Below, piece by piece: positions 16,436 to 24,497 of a stretch of 64,000 bases of DNA. Each line of letters begins with the position of its first letter. Position 1 is the first letter of the stretch. Both the position numbers and the translations under genes were made by a program. The stretch lies in the NCBI RefSeq assembly GCF_022836875.1, contig NZ_CP090376.1:682001-746000 (forward strand). The letters are read 5' to 3'. The DNA comes from Flavobacterium enshiense. Its GTDB lineage: Bacteria > Bacteroidota > Bacteroidia > Flavobacteriales > Flavobacteriaceae. The notes under the pieces were generated by a model, which was not told where the DNA came from, searched no databases, and worked only from the letters and a program-made list of their open reading frames with translations.

Positions 16436-17584
16436 ATGTTATTTCAAGAAATTCTAGGCCAACAGCATATCAAGAGCCATTTGACAAAAAGTGCCGATTC
16501 AGGCCGTATTCCCCACGCCCAATTGTTTGTGGGACCGGAAGGATCGGGGACTTTACCGATGGCTATTGCCTATGCCCGCAATATTTTATGTTCAAATACT
16601 TCCGGAGAAAACACCAACGGAAACGAAGCCTGCAATCTGAAATTTGAACATTTTTCGCATCCCGATCTGCATTTTGTTTTTCCGGTCGCGACAAACGATC
16701 AAATTAAAAGCCATCCGGTAAGTGCTAATTTCATGAAACAGTGGCGGGAATTCGTAACCGAAAACCCGTACGGAAGTTTATTCGATTGGCTGAAATCACT
16801 GGGAATTCAGAATAAACAGGGGCAAATAGGGGTGGACGAGGCCCAGGAAATCATGAAATCGCTTTCACTAAAATCCTACGAGGGTGGTTACAAAGTGATG
16901 ATTATCTGGATGGCTGACAAAATGAATACCGCCACTTCCAACAAGCTTTTAAAACTACTGGAGGAACCGCCTCAAAAAACAGTTTTCCTTTTGGTTACTG
17001 AAAATCAAGACGATATCATGCAGACCATTTTATCGCGCTGTCAGGTATTGGATTTTAAGGGACTACCCGAAAAAGTTATTGCCGAAGCCTTGGTTTCACG
17101 TGAAAAAATCGAAGAAAAACTCGCTTTGCGAATTGCCCACCAATCACAAGGAAATTATAACAGAGCACTTCATCTGCTGCACAAAGACGATAGCGAATTT
17201 CCGTTTGAAGAATGGTTCGTACAATGGGTGCGTGCCGCCTTCCGTGCCAAAGGAAATGCATCTGCCATTTTGGATCTGACCAGCTGGAGTGAGGAAATCG
17301 CTGGTATAGGCCGTGAAGCTCAAAAACAGTTCCTCCATTTTTGCGTGGAAATGTTCCGTCAGGCATTGTTGTTGAATTATCAATCTCCTTCGCTGGTGTA
17401 TATTGAGCCTGCCGTGGATACATTCAAATTGGAAAATTTTGCACCTTTCGTGAACGGCAATAACATCAACGAGATTTTTGCCGAACTTTCGGATGCCATT
17501 TATCACATCGAACGCAACGGAAATGCTAAAATCATTTTAACCGATTTATCGATAAAACTTACCCGTTTAATCCATAAAAAATAA
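16436..17584 (+). CDS. holB: DNA polymerase III subunit delta prime
   Basis: 382 residues of AAA+ clamp-loader type. The degenerate Walker A GPEGSGTLPMA (33-43, lacking the GKT lysine) is expected for delta prime, which does not hydrolyse ATP. Sensor and linker blocks include VMIIWMADKMNTATSNKLLKLLEEPP and ILSRCQVLDF (SRC motif, the arginine-finger region). It helps load the sliding clamp at replication forks. The zinc-binding cysteines of the E. coli protein are not obviously all kept. A small DoxX-like gene follows after 3 bases and is probably co-transcribed. The 5' leader looks absent. Confidence 0.92.
   Translation: MLFQEILGQQHIKSHLTKSADSGRIPHAQLFVGPEGSGTLPMAIAYARNILCSNTSGENTNGNEACNLKFEHFSHPDLHFVFPVATNDQIKSHPVSANFMKQWREFVTENPYGSLFDWLKSLGIQNKQGQIGVDEAQEIMKSLSLKSYEGGYKVMIIWMADKMNTATSNKLLKLLEEPPQKTVFLLVTENQDDIMQTILSRCQVLDFKGLPEKVIAEALVSREKIEEKLALRIAHQSQGNYNRALHLLHKDDSEFPFEEWFVQWVRAAFRAKGNASAILDLTSWSEEIAGIGREAQKQFLHFCVEMFRQALLLNYQSPSLVYIEPAVDTFKLENFAPFVNGNNINEIFAELSDAIYHIERNGNAKIILTDLSIKLTRLIHKK
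17092..17107. promoter_or_regulatory. Weak parS-like sequence inside holB
   Basis: GGTTTCACGTGAAAAA matches 14 of 16 bases of the palindrome TGTTTCACGTGAAACA with an intact CACGTG core. It lies in coding sequence (VSREK codons), so it may be chance. Confidence 0.2.
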
Positions 17585-17587
17585 CCC

Positions 17588-17977
17588 ATGACCCACACAG
17601 AAATTTTCGGTATCCTTATTCTGTCTTTTTTAACGCTTACGTTCCTGCATTCCGGTTATGAAAAAGTAGCCGAATGGAAAGAAAACGTAGCCTGGCTGAA
17701 AGAACACTTTAAGTCGACTTTAATCCGAAACCAAGTTCCGGCCGCTTTGGGATTTCTTCTTATTACTGAAGTCATTGCAGGTGCTTTCTGTGCAACGGGA
17801 ATCATTCAGATAGTAGCTACCGGAGCTACAACCATTGGTTATTATGGCGCCGTAATGTCCTGCATCACACTGTTGTTAATGCTTTTCGGTCAGCGGCTGG
17901 CTAAGGATTATGATGGGGCACGCAACATAGCGATCTATTACATTCTGGCAATTTTAGCGGTTTCCTGGCTGGGATAA
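17588..17977 (+). CDS. DoxX-like family small membrane protein
   Basis: 129 residues with four predicted membrane helices (FGILILSFLTLTFLHSG, ALGFLLITEVIAGAFCATG, YGAVMSCITLLLMLFG, IAIYYILAILAVSWLG). The first helix followed by a charged loop (YEKVAEWKENVAWLKEHF) is the pattern of DoxX-like inner-membrane proteins, which are of mostly unknown function. It follows holB by 3 bases and ends 3 bases before the convergent helicase gene, with no terminator between them. Confidence 0.75.
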   Translation: MTHTEIFGILILSFLTLTFLHSGYEKVAEWKENVAWLKEHFKSTLIRNQVPAALGFLLITEVIAGAFCATGIIQIVATGATTIGYYGAVMSCITLLLMLFGQRLAKDYDGARNIAIYYILAILAVSWLG

Positions 17978-17980
17978 AGC

Positions 17981-20248
17981 CTATTTCAAAGTCGCCTTAT
18001 ACAACCGCAGTTCGTCCCAGGTGAATTTATCGCCGTGAATATCTTTGAGTTCGCCCAGGCTTTCCCCTTTAAAGTCATAGAACGCTTCGCGCAATGCAGC
18101 AATTTTATCATCCGGTAAAATATCCGAAAGTTGAAGCGCTTCCATCTGAATCAGCTTTGTGAAATGACTGAAAATAGTACCCGCTGTGAGTTTGCGCAAC
18201 TTGGCTATTTCATGGATCGAATGGTTTTGTTTCCATAATTCCAGGGTTTCTTCGATGGTCGCTTTCTTTGGCTGTTTTTCTTTTTTGGCTTTCGGTTTGT
18301 AATATGAGGTATCATCATCGTCAACCAAAGAGGCACTCATCTCCCTGAATCGTTCTGCGACGATGACTAACTTATTGATTTTATACTGACTACTGTCTTG
18401 AGAAATTAAATTCTGTTTTGAAATCTCTTTGCCTTCCACAATGATTTTTAACAACTGCAGTGCTTTCTTCAATTGCAGCACGGTTTTAATTTGAAGTTCT
18501 TCTAAAACCAACAATTCATCATAGAATGCCTTTACCTTTTTTACACGTTTGATTTCTTCTATTTTCAGCAAAACAGCTTCTACCACAGTATCCAAAGGGG
18601 AAAAAAAATAATTATAAGCCGCTTCACAACGCTGTCTGATAAAGGCAATATCAACAGGGTCAGCTGAAAACAATTGATACAACTGACTCTGAAATTTACT
18701 CGACGCGTCTGCCAACTGCTCCATACTATCAACATTCGATTGCGCCCAATTTTTGTGTTTGGATTTAGGCGATTTAGGAGCCTCCTGCTTGTAACTGTAA
18801 CTGTGATTACGCCATTCCTGTATCAATTGTCTGAAATCGAAACTGTTAATCAAGGTATTGCGTAAATATTGCGAAGTTTCAGAGGTAAGTGATTCAGCTA
18901 AAATTGCTTCGTTAGCTTTGTTAGCTGCATACTGAAGTACATCCTCATCTGAGGAAATACCATTCATCCGTAGCGGAGAAAGCAAAATAAGCCCTTTTAA
19001 GGAACGTAAACGCGAAAGAGCTACATAGGCCTGCCCAGGGGCAAAAACTTGTGATACATCCAATACAGCCTTGTCAAAAGTCAATCCCTGACTCTTATGA
19101 ACGGTAATGGCCCAAGCCAGTTTTATAGGGAAGTGGGTAAAAGTTCCTAATAGTTCCTCTTCAACTTCCTTGGTGTTTTCATTAATTTTATACCTAATGT
19201 TCTCCCATTCATAGCGTTCCACTTCGATGGTTTTATTCTCATCAGGGAAATGCACGAGAATTTCATTTTCAGCAAGCGATTTGATAACCCCCATTTTACC
19301 GTTGAAAAACTGTTTCTCGTGTGAAGGGTCGTTTTTGATGAACATGATCTGCGCACCTACTTTCAGCTGCAGATTCGGATCCACCGGATAAATTTTTTCA
19401 GGAAAATCATCCACAATAAGGGGTTTATATGTGTACTGTTTTCCAGATAAGGCCGCAAGTGATTCGCTGTTAATCCCATCTGCCTTAGCATTATGCGTCG
19501 TTAAAATAATATATCCTTTATTGTCTTTGACATCAAAACCAGGTTGCACGAATTGGTTTAAAACCTGAATATCCTTTTGGGTAATGGTATTATTTCTCAA
19601 GTTATTTAAAACCGAAATGAATTCATCATCTGTCTGACGGAAAATCTTATCCAACTCAATGTACAAAGGCGGAAATTGCTGAATTACATGGGAATGGAAA
19701 AAGAACATTCCACGGTAATATTTTTGCAACACATTCCATTCATCATTTTTAACAACGGGCGGTAATTGTAATAAATCTCCTATACACAATACCTGAACAC
19801 CACCAAACGGACGTTCGTTGCGGCGTACTCTGCGCATCATAAAATCCATTGCATCAAGCGTGTCGGCCCGAAGCATACTCACTTCATCGATTACAAGCAG
19901 CTCCATATTCCGGATGACGGCACGTTTTTGCGCGCTCATATTGAAATGCCGCGACAATGAAGTTTGAGTTTCAAATTTCATCGTTTCCGAAAAATGGGGT
20001 AGAGGTTTACTATCAGGAATAAAGGCAGCAAAAGGCAATTGAAACATAGAGTGGATGGTAACCCCACCAGCATTCAATGCGGCAATTCCGGTTGGTGCCA
20101 CGACGACAGTGTTTTTGTGGGTCGTCGCAATTATTTCGCGAAGGAGTGTCGTTTTACCGGTTCCGGCCTTACCCGTCAGGAAAATCGATTTATTTGTTTG
20201 ATTGATAAATCGCAGCGTATAAGAAGCCGCGGCAGATACTTGTTCCAT
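17981..20248 (-). CDS. PIF1-like superfamily 1 DNA helicase with C-terminal HTH domain
   Basis: 755 residues. Walker A GKAGTGKT (26-33), Walker B region LVIDEVSMLRADTLDAMD, and the C-terminal helicase motif TVHKSQGLTFDKAVLDV with AYVALSRLRSLKGL define a PIF1/RecD2-type ATP-driven helicase. After residue 460 comes a bacteria-specific extension with KRVKKVKAFYDELL, a Lys-rich linker and a helix-turn-helix segment (ATIEETLELWKQNHSIHEIAKLRKL) like the HTH_40 domain found at the C-terminus of RecQ helicases. It probably acts in DNA repair or fork restart in the cytoplasm. Such PIF1-HTH fusions are common in Bacteroidota. Transcribed alone. Confidence 0.88.
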   Translation of the reverse strand: MEQVSAAASYTLRFINQTNKSIFLTGKAGTGKTTLLREIIATTHKNTVVVAPTGIAALNAGGVTIHSMFQLPFAAFIPDSKPLPHFSETMKFETQTSLSRHFNMSAQKRAVIRNMELLVIDEVSMLRADTLDAMDFMMRRVRRNERPFGGVQVLCIGDLLQLPPVVKNDEWNVLQKYYRGMFFFHSHVIQQFPPLYIELDKIFRQTDDEFISVLNNLRNNTITQKDIQVLNQFVQPGFDVKDNKGYIILTTHNAKADGINSESLAALSGKQYTYKPLIVDDFPEKIYPVDPNLQLKVGAQIMFIKNDPSHEKQFFNGKMGVIKSLAENEILVHFPDENKTIEVERYEWENIRYKINENTKEVEEELLGTFTHFPIKLAWAITVHKSQGLTFDKAVLDVSQVFAPGQAYVALSRLRSLKGLILLSPLRMNGISSDEDVLQYAANKANEAILAESLTSETSQYLRNTLINSFDFRQLIQEWRNHSYSYKQEAPKSPKSKHKNWAQSNVDSMEQLADASSKFQSQLYQLFSADPVDIAFIRQRCEAAYNYFFSPLDTVVEAVLLKIEEIKRVKKVKAFYDELLVLEELQIKTVLQLKKALQLLKIIVEGKEISKQNLISQDSSQYKINKLVIVAERFREMSASLVDDDDTSYYKPKAKKEKQPKKATIEETLELWKQNHSIHEIAKLRKLTAGTIFSHFTKLIQMEALQLSDILPDDKIAALREAFYDFKGESLGELKDIHGDKFTWDELRLYKATLK

Positions 20249-20297
20249 ATGGCGTGTAATTTAAAATGTGAAAGTAGTAAAAAGTCAGTCCGTTAAC

Positions 20298-20325
20298 AAA
20301 TAAAAAAGCCTCCGATTGGAGGCTT
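20298..20325 (-). terminator. Terminator of the OmpH-like gene
   Basis: Perfect 8-bp stem AAGCCTCC (20306-20313) and GGAGGCTT (20318-20325) with a GATT loop; on the minus strand it runs into TTTTTATTT. Confidence 0.85.
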
Positions 20326-20329
20326 GTTA

Positions 20330-20896
20330 CTATTTTTTTTCTTCTTCTTTCTTAGCAGCTTGAGGACCTTTGTAATTGTCATTCAACTCTTTACTAAGAA
20401 TAGCTGTAATATCATAACCATCTTTTGCATAAAGAACAGTAGCTGACATATCTCCCGTTCCGTAGATATAATCATAACCGTTTTTCTTTCCGTATTCTTT
20501 AATATAATCTTTAATTCTGGTTACCAGGCTGTCATTTTCTTTTCCGCTTTCCTCTTGCAGCATTCTGATCATCGACTCTTGCTTCATGCCTAATTCCTGC
20601 TCTCTTTTTTGAAGTTCAGCACCTTTGGCCTGAGCCCATGCCGGTCCTTTCAACTGAGCATTTTGACGGAATGAAGCAGCCTCACTTTGAAATTGAGATG
20701 CTTCACCGCGAAGTTCGCGGCCCATTTCTTCCGATTTTACTTTGTATTTATCTTCTATGTCTTTAGCTTCCTTATTTTCTTTCAACAATTTTGAAATATC
20801 CACATAAGCGGTTTTCGTTTTTTCAGTTGAAGGAGTTTCTTTGTTACAAGAGATCATTGCCAAAGAAGCAATCGTTAGTAAAATCAGTCTTTTCAT
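20330..20896 (-). CDS. OmpH/Skp family lipoprotein
   Basis: 188 residues. The leader MKRLILLTIASLAMISC has a lipobox with Cys17. The mature chain has 'TAYVDISKLLKENKEAKDIEDKY' (the Skp start) followed by a long charged coiled coil (about 45-130) and 'IKDYIKEYGKKNGYDYIYG' near the end, the typical closing segment of OmpH. Skp-like proteins are periplasmic chaperones for outer-membrane proteins, but this one is anchored as a lipoprotein and has a Lys/Glu-rich tail. Transcribed alone; strong terminator. Confidence 0.85.
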   Translation of the reverse strand: MKRLILLTIASLAMISCNKETPSTEKTKTAYVDISKLLKENKEAKDIEDKYKVKSEEMGRELRGEASQFQSEAASFRQNAQLKGPAWAQAKGAELQKREQELGMKQESMIRMLQEESGKENDSLVTRIKDYIKEYGKKNGYDYIYGTGDMSATVLYAKDGYDITAILSKELNDNYKGPQAAKKEEEKK

Positions 20897-21143
20897 TTTT
20901 TATTAGTCAGTTTAAATTTCGGTGTAAAAGTAATAATTCCATTTGACGTACCAAAGATGGCAAATTTCAAGTTCTTGAAGAGGAATTTTATCAAAAAAAT
21001 ATAGTATAAATTAAATTTATGGCATTAAAAACAGCTATAAATTACCACTATTAAAAACGGATTCATATAAAGCCTTTTAAGACACTTTTAAAAAAAGGGA
21101 AGGATTTCGGATATTGAAACAGTATTTCGTTTAAAATTGGTCT

Positions 21144-22004
21144 TTATTTTGATTTTCTTTCGTTTTCGATCACATAAATATGCGAAGAATACTCAAAATT
21201 ACGTTTTGCTTTCAAATTAGACTGCAAACCGATGAAAAATCCCTTCACAAAATTCATTTTTCCGCATTTGTATTTTTCCGATAAAAGGGCTACATAAAAA
21301 CTGTCGAAAATCATCGGAAGCACTTCCTTTAATTGCATATTTTCTTTAGCAAATAATTTTTCAATTGAAGTTTTTGAAAAATGCCAAAGGTGGCGGGGTA
21401 CATCATAGGCAGCCCAAAATTTTCCGTAATACTGTGCATCATACGATTTGTAATTAGGTACAGCAATTATAATAGTCCCAGTAGGTTTCAGAAGTCGTTT
21501 TAATTCCGCTATTTGTTTTTGTAAATCGGGCACATGTTCTAAAACATGCCACATAGTAATCACATCGAACGATTCATTTTCAAGCGAGGCCAAATCCACA
21601 GCAAAGGAAACCCCTTTACTGATGGCAATCGCTTTAGCTTTTTCACTTGGTTCAATGCCTGTACAATTCCAATTTTGTTTTATGGCTTCATGAAGAAAAT
21701 CCCCGGTTCCGGCGCCAATATCCAAAAGCGATCCCTTTTTAGGCTGCAACTTAGTAATTAAATTAACCTTATCGCGAATAGCTTTTCTTTTTATAAAATG
21801 ATACGCTTTTTCAAACAACGATCGCTTGCTGTCGGTATGCGAAATGTAATCCTCACTTTCGTAATACTTCGGAAGTAATTCCAATGACGGTTGTGGATCG
21901 GTTTTTAAAAGTTGTAATTCTTCGTCCAAAAGCAAATTAAAATTTTCGCCGGAAACAGAATAATCCTTTACACTGATAAAAACGTTAGCGTTTGAAAAAT
22001 TCAT
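21144..22004 (-). CDS. Class I SAM-dependent methyltransferase
   Basis: 286 residues. Motif I LLDIGAGTGDF (93-103), the acidic loop GIEPSEKAKAIA, motif with DVITMWHVLEHVPD and the later LKPTGTIIIAVPNYKS give a complete Rossmann-type methyltransferase of the UbiG/Methyltransf_23 class. The segment PKYYESEDYISHTDSKRSLFEKAYHFIKR upstream of motif I is seen in bacterial methyltransferases associated with surface glycan or lipid work. Substrate unknown. It follows mnmG on the same strand with 146 bases between, where a parS-like site lies. Confidence 0.85.
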   Translation of the reverse strand: MNFSNANVFISVKDYSVSGENFNLLLDEELQLLKTDPQPSLELLPKYYESEDYISHTDSKRSLFEKAYHFIKRKAIRDKVNLITKLQPKKGSLLDIGAGTGDFLHEAIKQNWNCTGIEPSEKAKAIAISKGVSFAVDLASLENESFDVITMWHVLEHVPDLQKQIAELKRLLKPTGTIIIAVPNYKSYDAQYYGKFWAAYDVPRHLWHFSKTSIEKLFAKENMQLKEVLPMIFDSFYVALLSEKYKCGKMNFVKGFFIGLQSNLKAKRNFEYSSHIYVIENERKSK

Positions 22005-22058
22005 TTATAAAAATATTTTTTTTTAAAGGTTCTCTTTGTTTATAGGGGTTAGCGCCGT

Positions 22059-22074
22059 AGTTTCACGTGGAACA
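22059..22074. promoter_or_regulatory. parS-like site 1
   Basis: AGTTTCACGTGGAACA, 15 of 16 bases of the parS palindrome TGTTTCACGTGGAACA, in the intergenic space between mnmG and the methyltransferase. parS is the ParB (Spo0J) binding site used for chromosome segregation. Confidence 0.75.
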
Positions 22075-22150
22075 TTTTTTAAAGTCTTAGTGAAAAATCT
22101 TAGTATACAGTTTTTTAGACTTTATACTGAGACATCAACTATAAACTATA

Positions 22151-24028
22151 TTATCGTCCCATATGAATTAATAATATGGAAATATCGGCAGGTGATACTC
22201 CGCTGATACGGGAAGCCTGCGATATGGTAATTGGCCGGATTTTTTTCAATTTCTCACGCGCTTCGAACGAAATCGATTTTACTAAATCATAATCAAAATC
22301 ATCACGAATTTTTAAATCTTCCAAACGATTCAATTTATCCGCATTACTTTTTTCTTTCTCAATGTATCCGGAATATTTTACCAAAATTTCGGCCTGTTCG
22401 ATAACTTCGCGATCCAGATTATGTTCTTCGATGTAATCCGTTACTTTTTTGAATTTTACAAAGTCTTCCAAATCCAATTGAGGTCTTGAAAAAACTTTGA
22501 ACATTTTATCAGGTTGCACCATCGGTGAAGATCCTTTGCTTTCTAAAACCGGATTTGCTTCTTCAGGTTTTAAACTTGTTTCCTTAAAGAAATTTACAAA
22601 GGCTTCCGACTGGTCACGTTTTTTCTCCATTCTTCGGATACGTTCTTCACTGGCCAAACCAATTTCATAAGACATCGGTGTCAAACGATCATCGGCATTA
22701 TCCTGTCGTAATAACGTACGGTATTCCGCTCTCGAAGTAAACATACGATAAGGTTCTTCCGTCCCTTTCGTTATTAGGTCATCTACAAGAACTCCGATAT
22801 ATGCCTCGTTACGTTTTAAAATAAACGGATCTCGTTCCTGAGCTTTTAGGGCTGCATTGATTCCAGCCATCAGTCCTTGAGAAGCAGCTTCTTCATATCC
22901 AGTGGTACCGTTAATCTGTCCTGCGAAATACAAACCTTCGATTAACTTAGTCTCTAAAGTATGTTGCAACTGCGTAGGAGGGAAGTAGTCATATTCAATC
23001 GCATAACCAGGACGGAAGAATTTCACGTTTTCAAAACCAGCAACCGAACGCAACGCTTTAAACTGAACGTCTTCCGGAAGCGAAGTTGAAAATCCGTTTA
23101 CATATACTTCCACCGTGTTCCATCCTTCCGGTTCAACAAACAATTGATGACGATCCTTGTCGGCAAAACGATTAATTTTATCTTCGATAGACGGACAGTA
23201 ACGCGGACCTAAACTTTTAATACGTCCGTTAAACATGGGCGAACGATCAAAACCTTCGCGAAGTAAATCATGAACCAATTCGGAAGTATACGTCATATGA
23301 CAATCCTTCTGAACGGTTAATGGTTTAATTGATTCCAAAAATGAAAATTTATCCGGATTATCATCTCCAGGTTGAACGATCATTTTGGAATAATCCAACG
23401 AGCGGCCATCAACACGTGGGGGAGTACCCGTTTTCATTCGTCCGGATTCAAATCCTAACTTAACCAAATCTTCGGTGATTCCGTACGCAGCGCTTTCTCC
23501 TGCACGTCCTCCTCCAAATTGTTTTTCTCCTATATGGATTAAACCGTTCAGGAAAGTCCCGTTAGTCAACACTACCGTTTTAGCTTTGATTTCAATTCCA
23601 AGCGAAGTACGTACACCAGTAACTTTTCCGTTCTCCGTTAAAATTCCGGACACCATTTCCTGGTAAAAATCCAGGTTAGGAGTCTGCTCTAACATCATGC
23701 GCCATTCTTCAGCGAAACGCATACGGTCAGATTGCACACGCGGTGACCACATCGCAGGTCCTTTGGATTTGTTCAGCATTTTGAATTGGATGGCCGTTTT
23801 ATCCGATATAATTCCCGAATATCCACCCAAGGCATCAATCTCACGGACGATTTGTCCTTTTGCAATTCCACCCATGGCAGGGTTACACGACATCTGAGCA
23901 ATGTTCTGCAAACTCATCGTAATCAACAGTGTTTTCGAACCCATGTTAGCAGCCGAAGCTGCCGCTTCAGATCCGGCGTGACCTGCACCCACCACGATTA
24001 CATCATATACATCTTGAAATAAACTCAT
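22151..24028 (-). CDS. mnmG: tRNA uridine-5-carboxymethylaminomethyl modification enzyme
   Basis: 625 residues, the normal GidA length. N-terminal FAD site VGAGHAGSEAA (12-22), followed by MSCNPAMGGIAKGQIVREIDALGG and the signature GPRYCPSIEDKI. C-terminal LNRLEDLKIRDDFDYDLVKSIS and SQASRISGVSPADISILLIHMGR are the family ending that binds MnmE. With MnmE it modifies U34 of tRNAs. The gene is often next to the replication origin, and here it is bracketed by parS sites; one exact site touches the start codon (24029-24044). Reading is supported by full-length homology to known patterns. Confidence 0.97.
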   Translation of the reverse strand: MSLFQDVYDVIVVGAGHAGSEAAASAANMGSKTLLITMSLQNIAQMSCNPAMGGIAKGQIVREIDALGGYSGIISDKTAIQFKMLNKSKGPAMWSPRVQSDRMRFAEEWRMMLEQTPNLDFYQEMVSGILTENGKVTGVRTSLGIEIKAKTVVLTNGTFLNGLIHIGEKQFGGGRAGESAAYGITEDLVKLGFESGRMKTGTPPRVDGRSLDYSKMIVQPGDDNPDKFSFLESIKPLTVQKDCHMTYTSELVHDLLREGFDRSPMFNGRIKSLGPRYCPSIEDKINRFADKDRHQLFVEPEGWNTVEVYVNGFSTSLPEDVQFKALRSVAGFENVKFFRPGYAIEYDYFPPTQLQHTLETKLIEGLYFAGQINGTTGYEEAASQGLMAGINAALKAQERDPFILKRNEAYIGVLVDDLITKGTEEPYRMFTSRAEYRTLLRQDNADDRLTPMSYEIGLASEERIRRMEKKRDQSEAFVNFFKETSLKPEEANPVLESKGSSPMVQPDKMFKVFSRPQLDLEDFVKFKKVTDYIEEHNLDREVIEQAEILVKYSGYIEKEKSNADKLNRLEDLKIRDDFDYDLVKSISFEAREKLKKIRPITISQASRISGVSPADISILLIHMGR

Positions 24029-24044
24029 TGTTCCACGTGAAACA
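24029..24044. promoter_or_regulatory. parS site 2, adjoining the mnmG start codon
   Basis: TGTTCCACGTGAAACA, identical to the well-known B. subtilis parS sequence. It lies immediately upstream of the mnmG ATG on the minus strand, where a ribosome would bind. Confidence 0.9.
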
Positions 24045-24077
24045 TTTTACTGTTTCAATATTAATTTAGTATTCTAC

Positions 24078-24497
24078 TTATTGTTCCACGTGGAACAATA
24101 AAACTTTTTCATCTTCTTTAGCACGCATTAACTGCTCGTCGGCTTCACTTTTATCTTTATAGCCGCAGTAATGCAATACGCCGTGAATGATAACTCTTTT
24201 AAGTTCCTCTTCAAAAGTAACGCCGAAATCCAGCGCATTATCGCGAACGCGTTCCACGGAAATAAAAATATCGCCTTGTAATAAATTTCCCTCAGAATAA
24301 TCAAAACTGATGATATCGGTCAAATCATCGTGATTAAGGTACTCTACATTGATTTTATGAAGGTATTCGTCATCACAAAAGATGTAACTTATCTCTCCTT
24401 CATCTTTGCTTTCAGAGGCAATAACACGCGAAATCCAGTTTTCGAACTTTTCCTCATTGTATAACTGGAAGTCGGTTTCGTAATTAAAGTTTATCAT
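24078..24497 (-). CDS. ybeY: Endoribonuclease YbeY (rRNA maturation factor)
   Basis: 139 residues. The core HDDLTDIISFDYSEG (65-80) and the metal-binding HGVLHYCGYKDKSEAD (105-120) identify YbeY, needed for 16S rRNA 3' end maturation and ribosome quality control. The usual third zinc His of HGxLHLxGYDH is not present; GYKDK stands there instead, as I recall for flavobacterial homologues. The last five residues FHVEQ are encoded by a perfect parS palindrome. The start overlaps the end of the DUF4175 gene by 14 bases, so the two are co-transcribed, and mnmG follows 49 bases later. Confidence 0.92.
   Translation of the reverse strand: MINFNYETDFQLYNEEKFENWISRVIASESKDEGEISYIFCDDEYLHKINVEYLNHDDLTDIISFDYSEGNLLQGDIFISVERVRDNALDFGVTFEEELKRVIIHGVLHYCGYKDKSEADEQLMRAKEDEKVLLFHVEQ
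24082..24097. promoter_or_regulatory. parS site 3, within the ybeY 3' end
   Basis: TGTTCCACGTGGAACA, a perfect 16-base palindrome of the parS type, encoding the C-terminal residues FHVEQ of YbeY on the minus strand. It is 38 bases from site 2. Confidence 0.9.
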
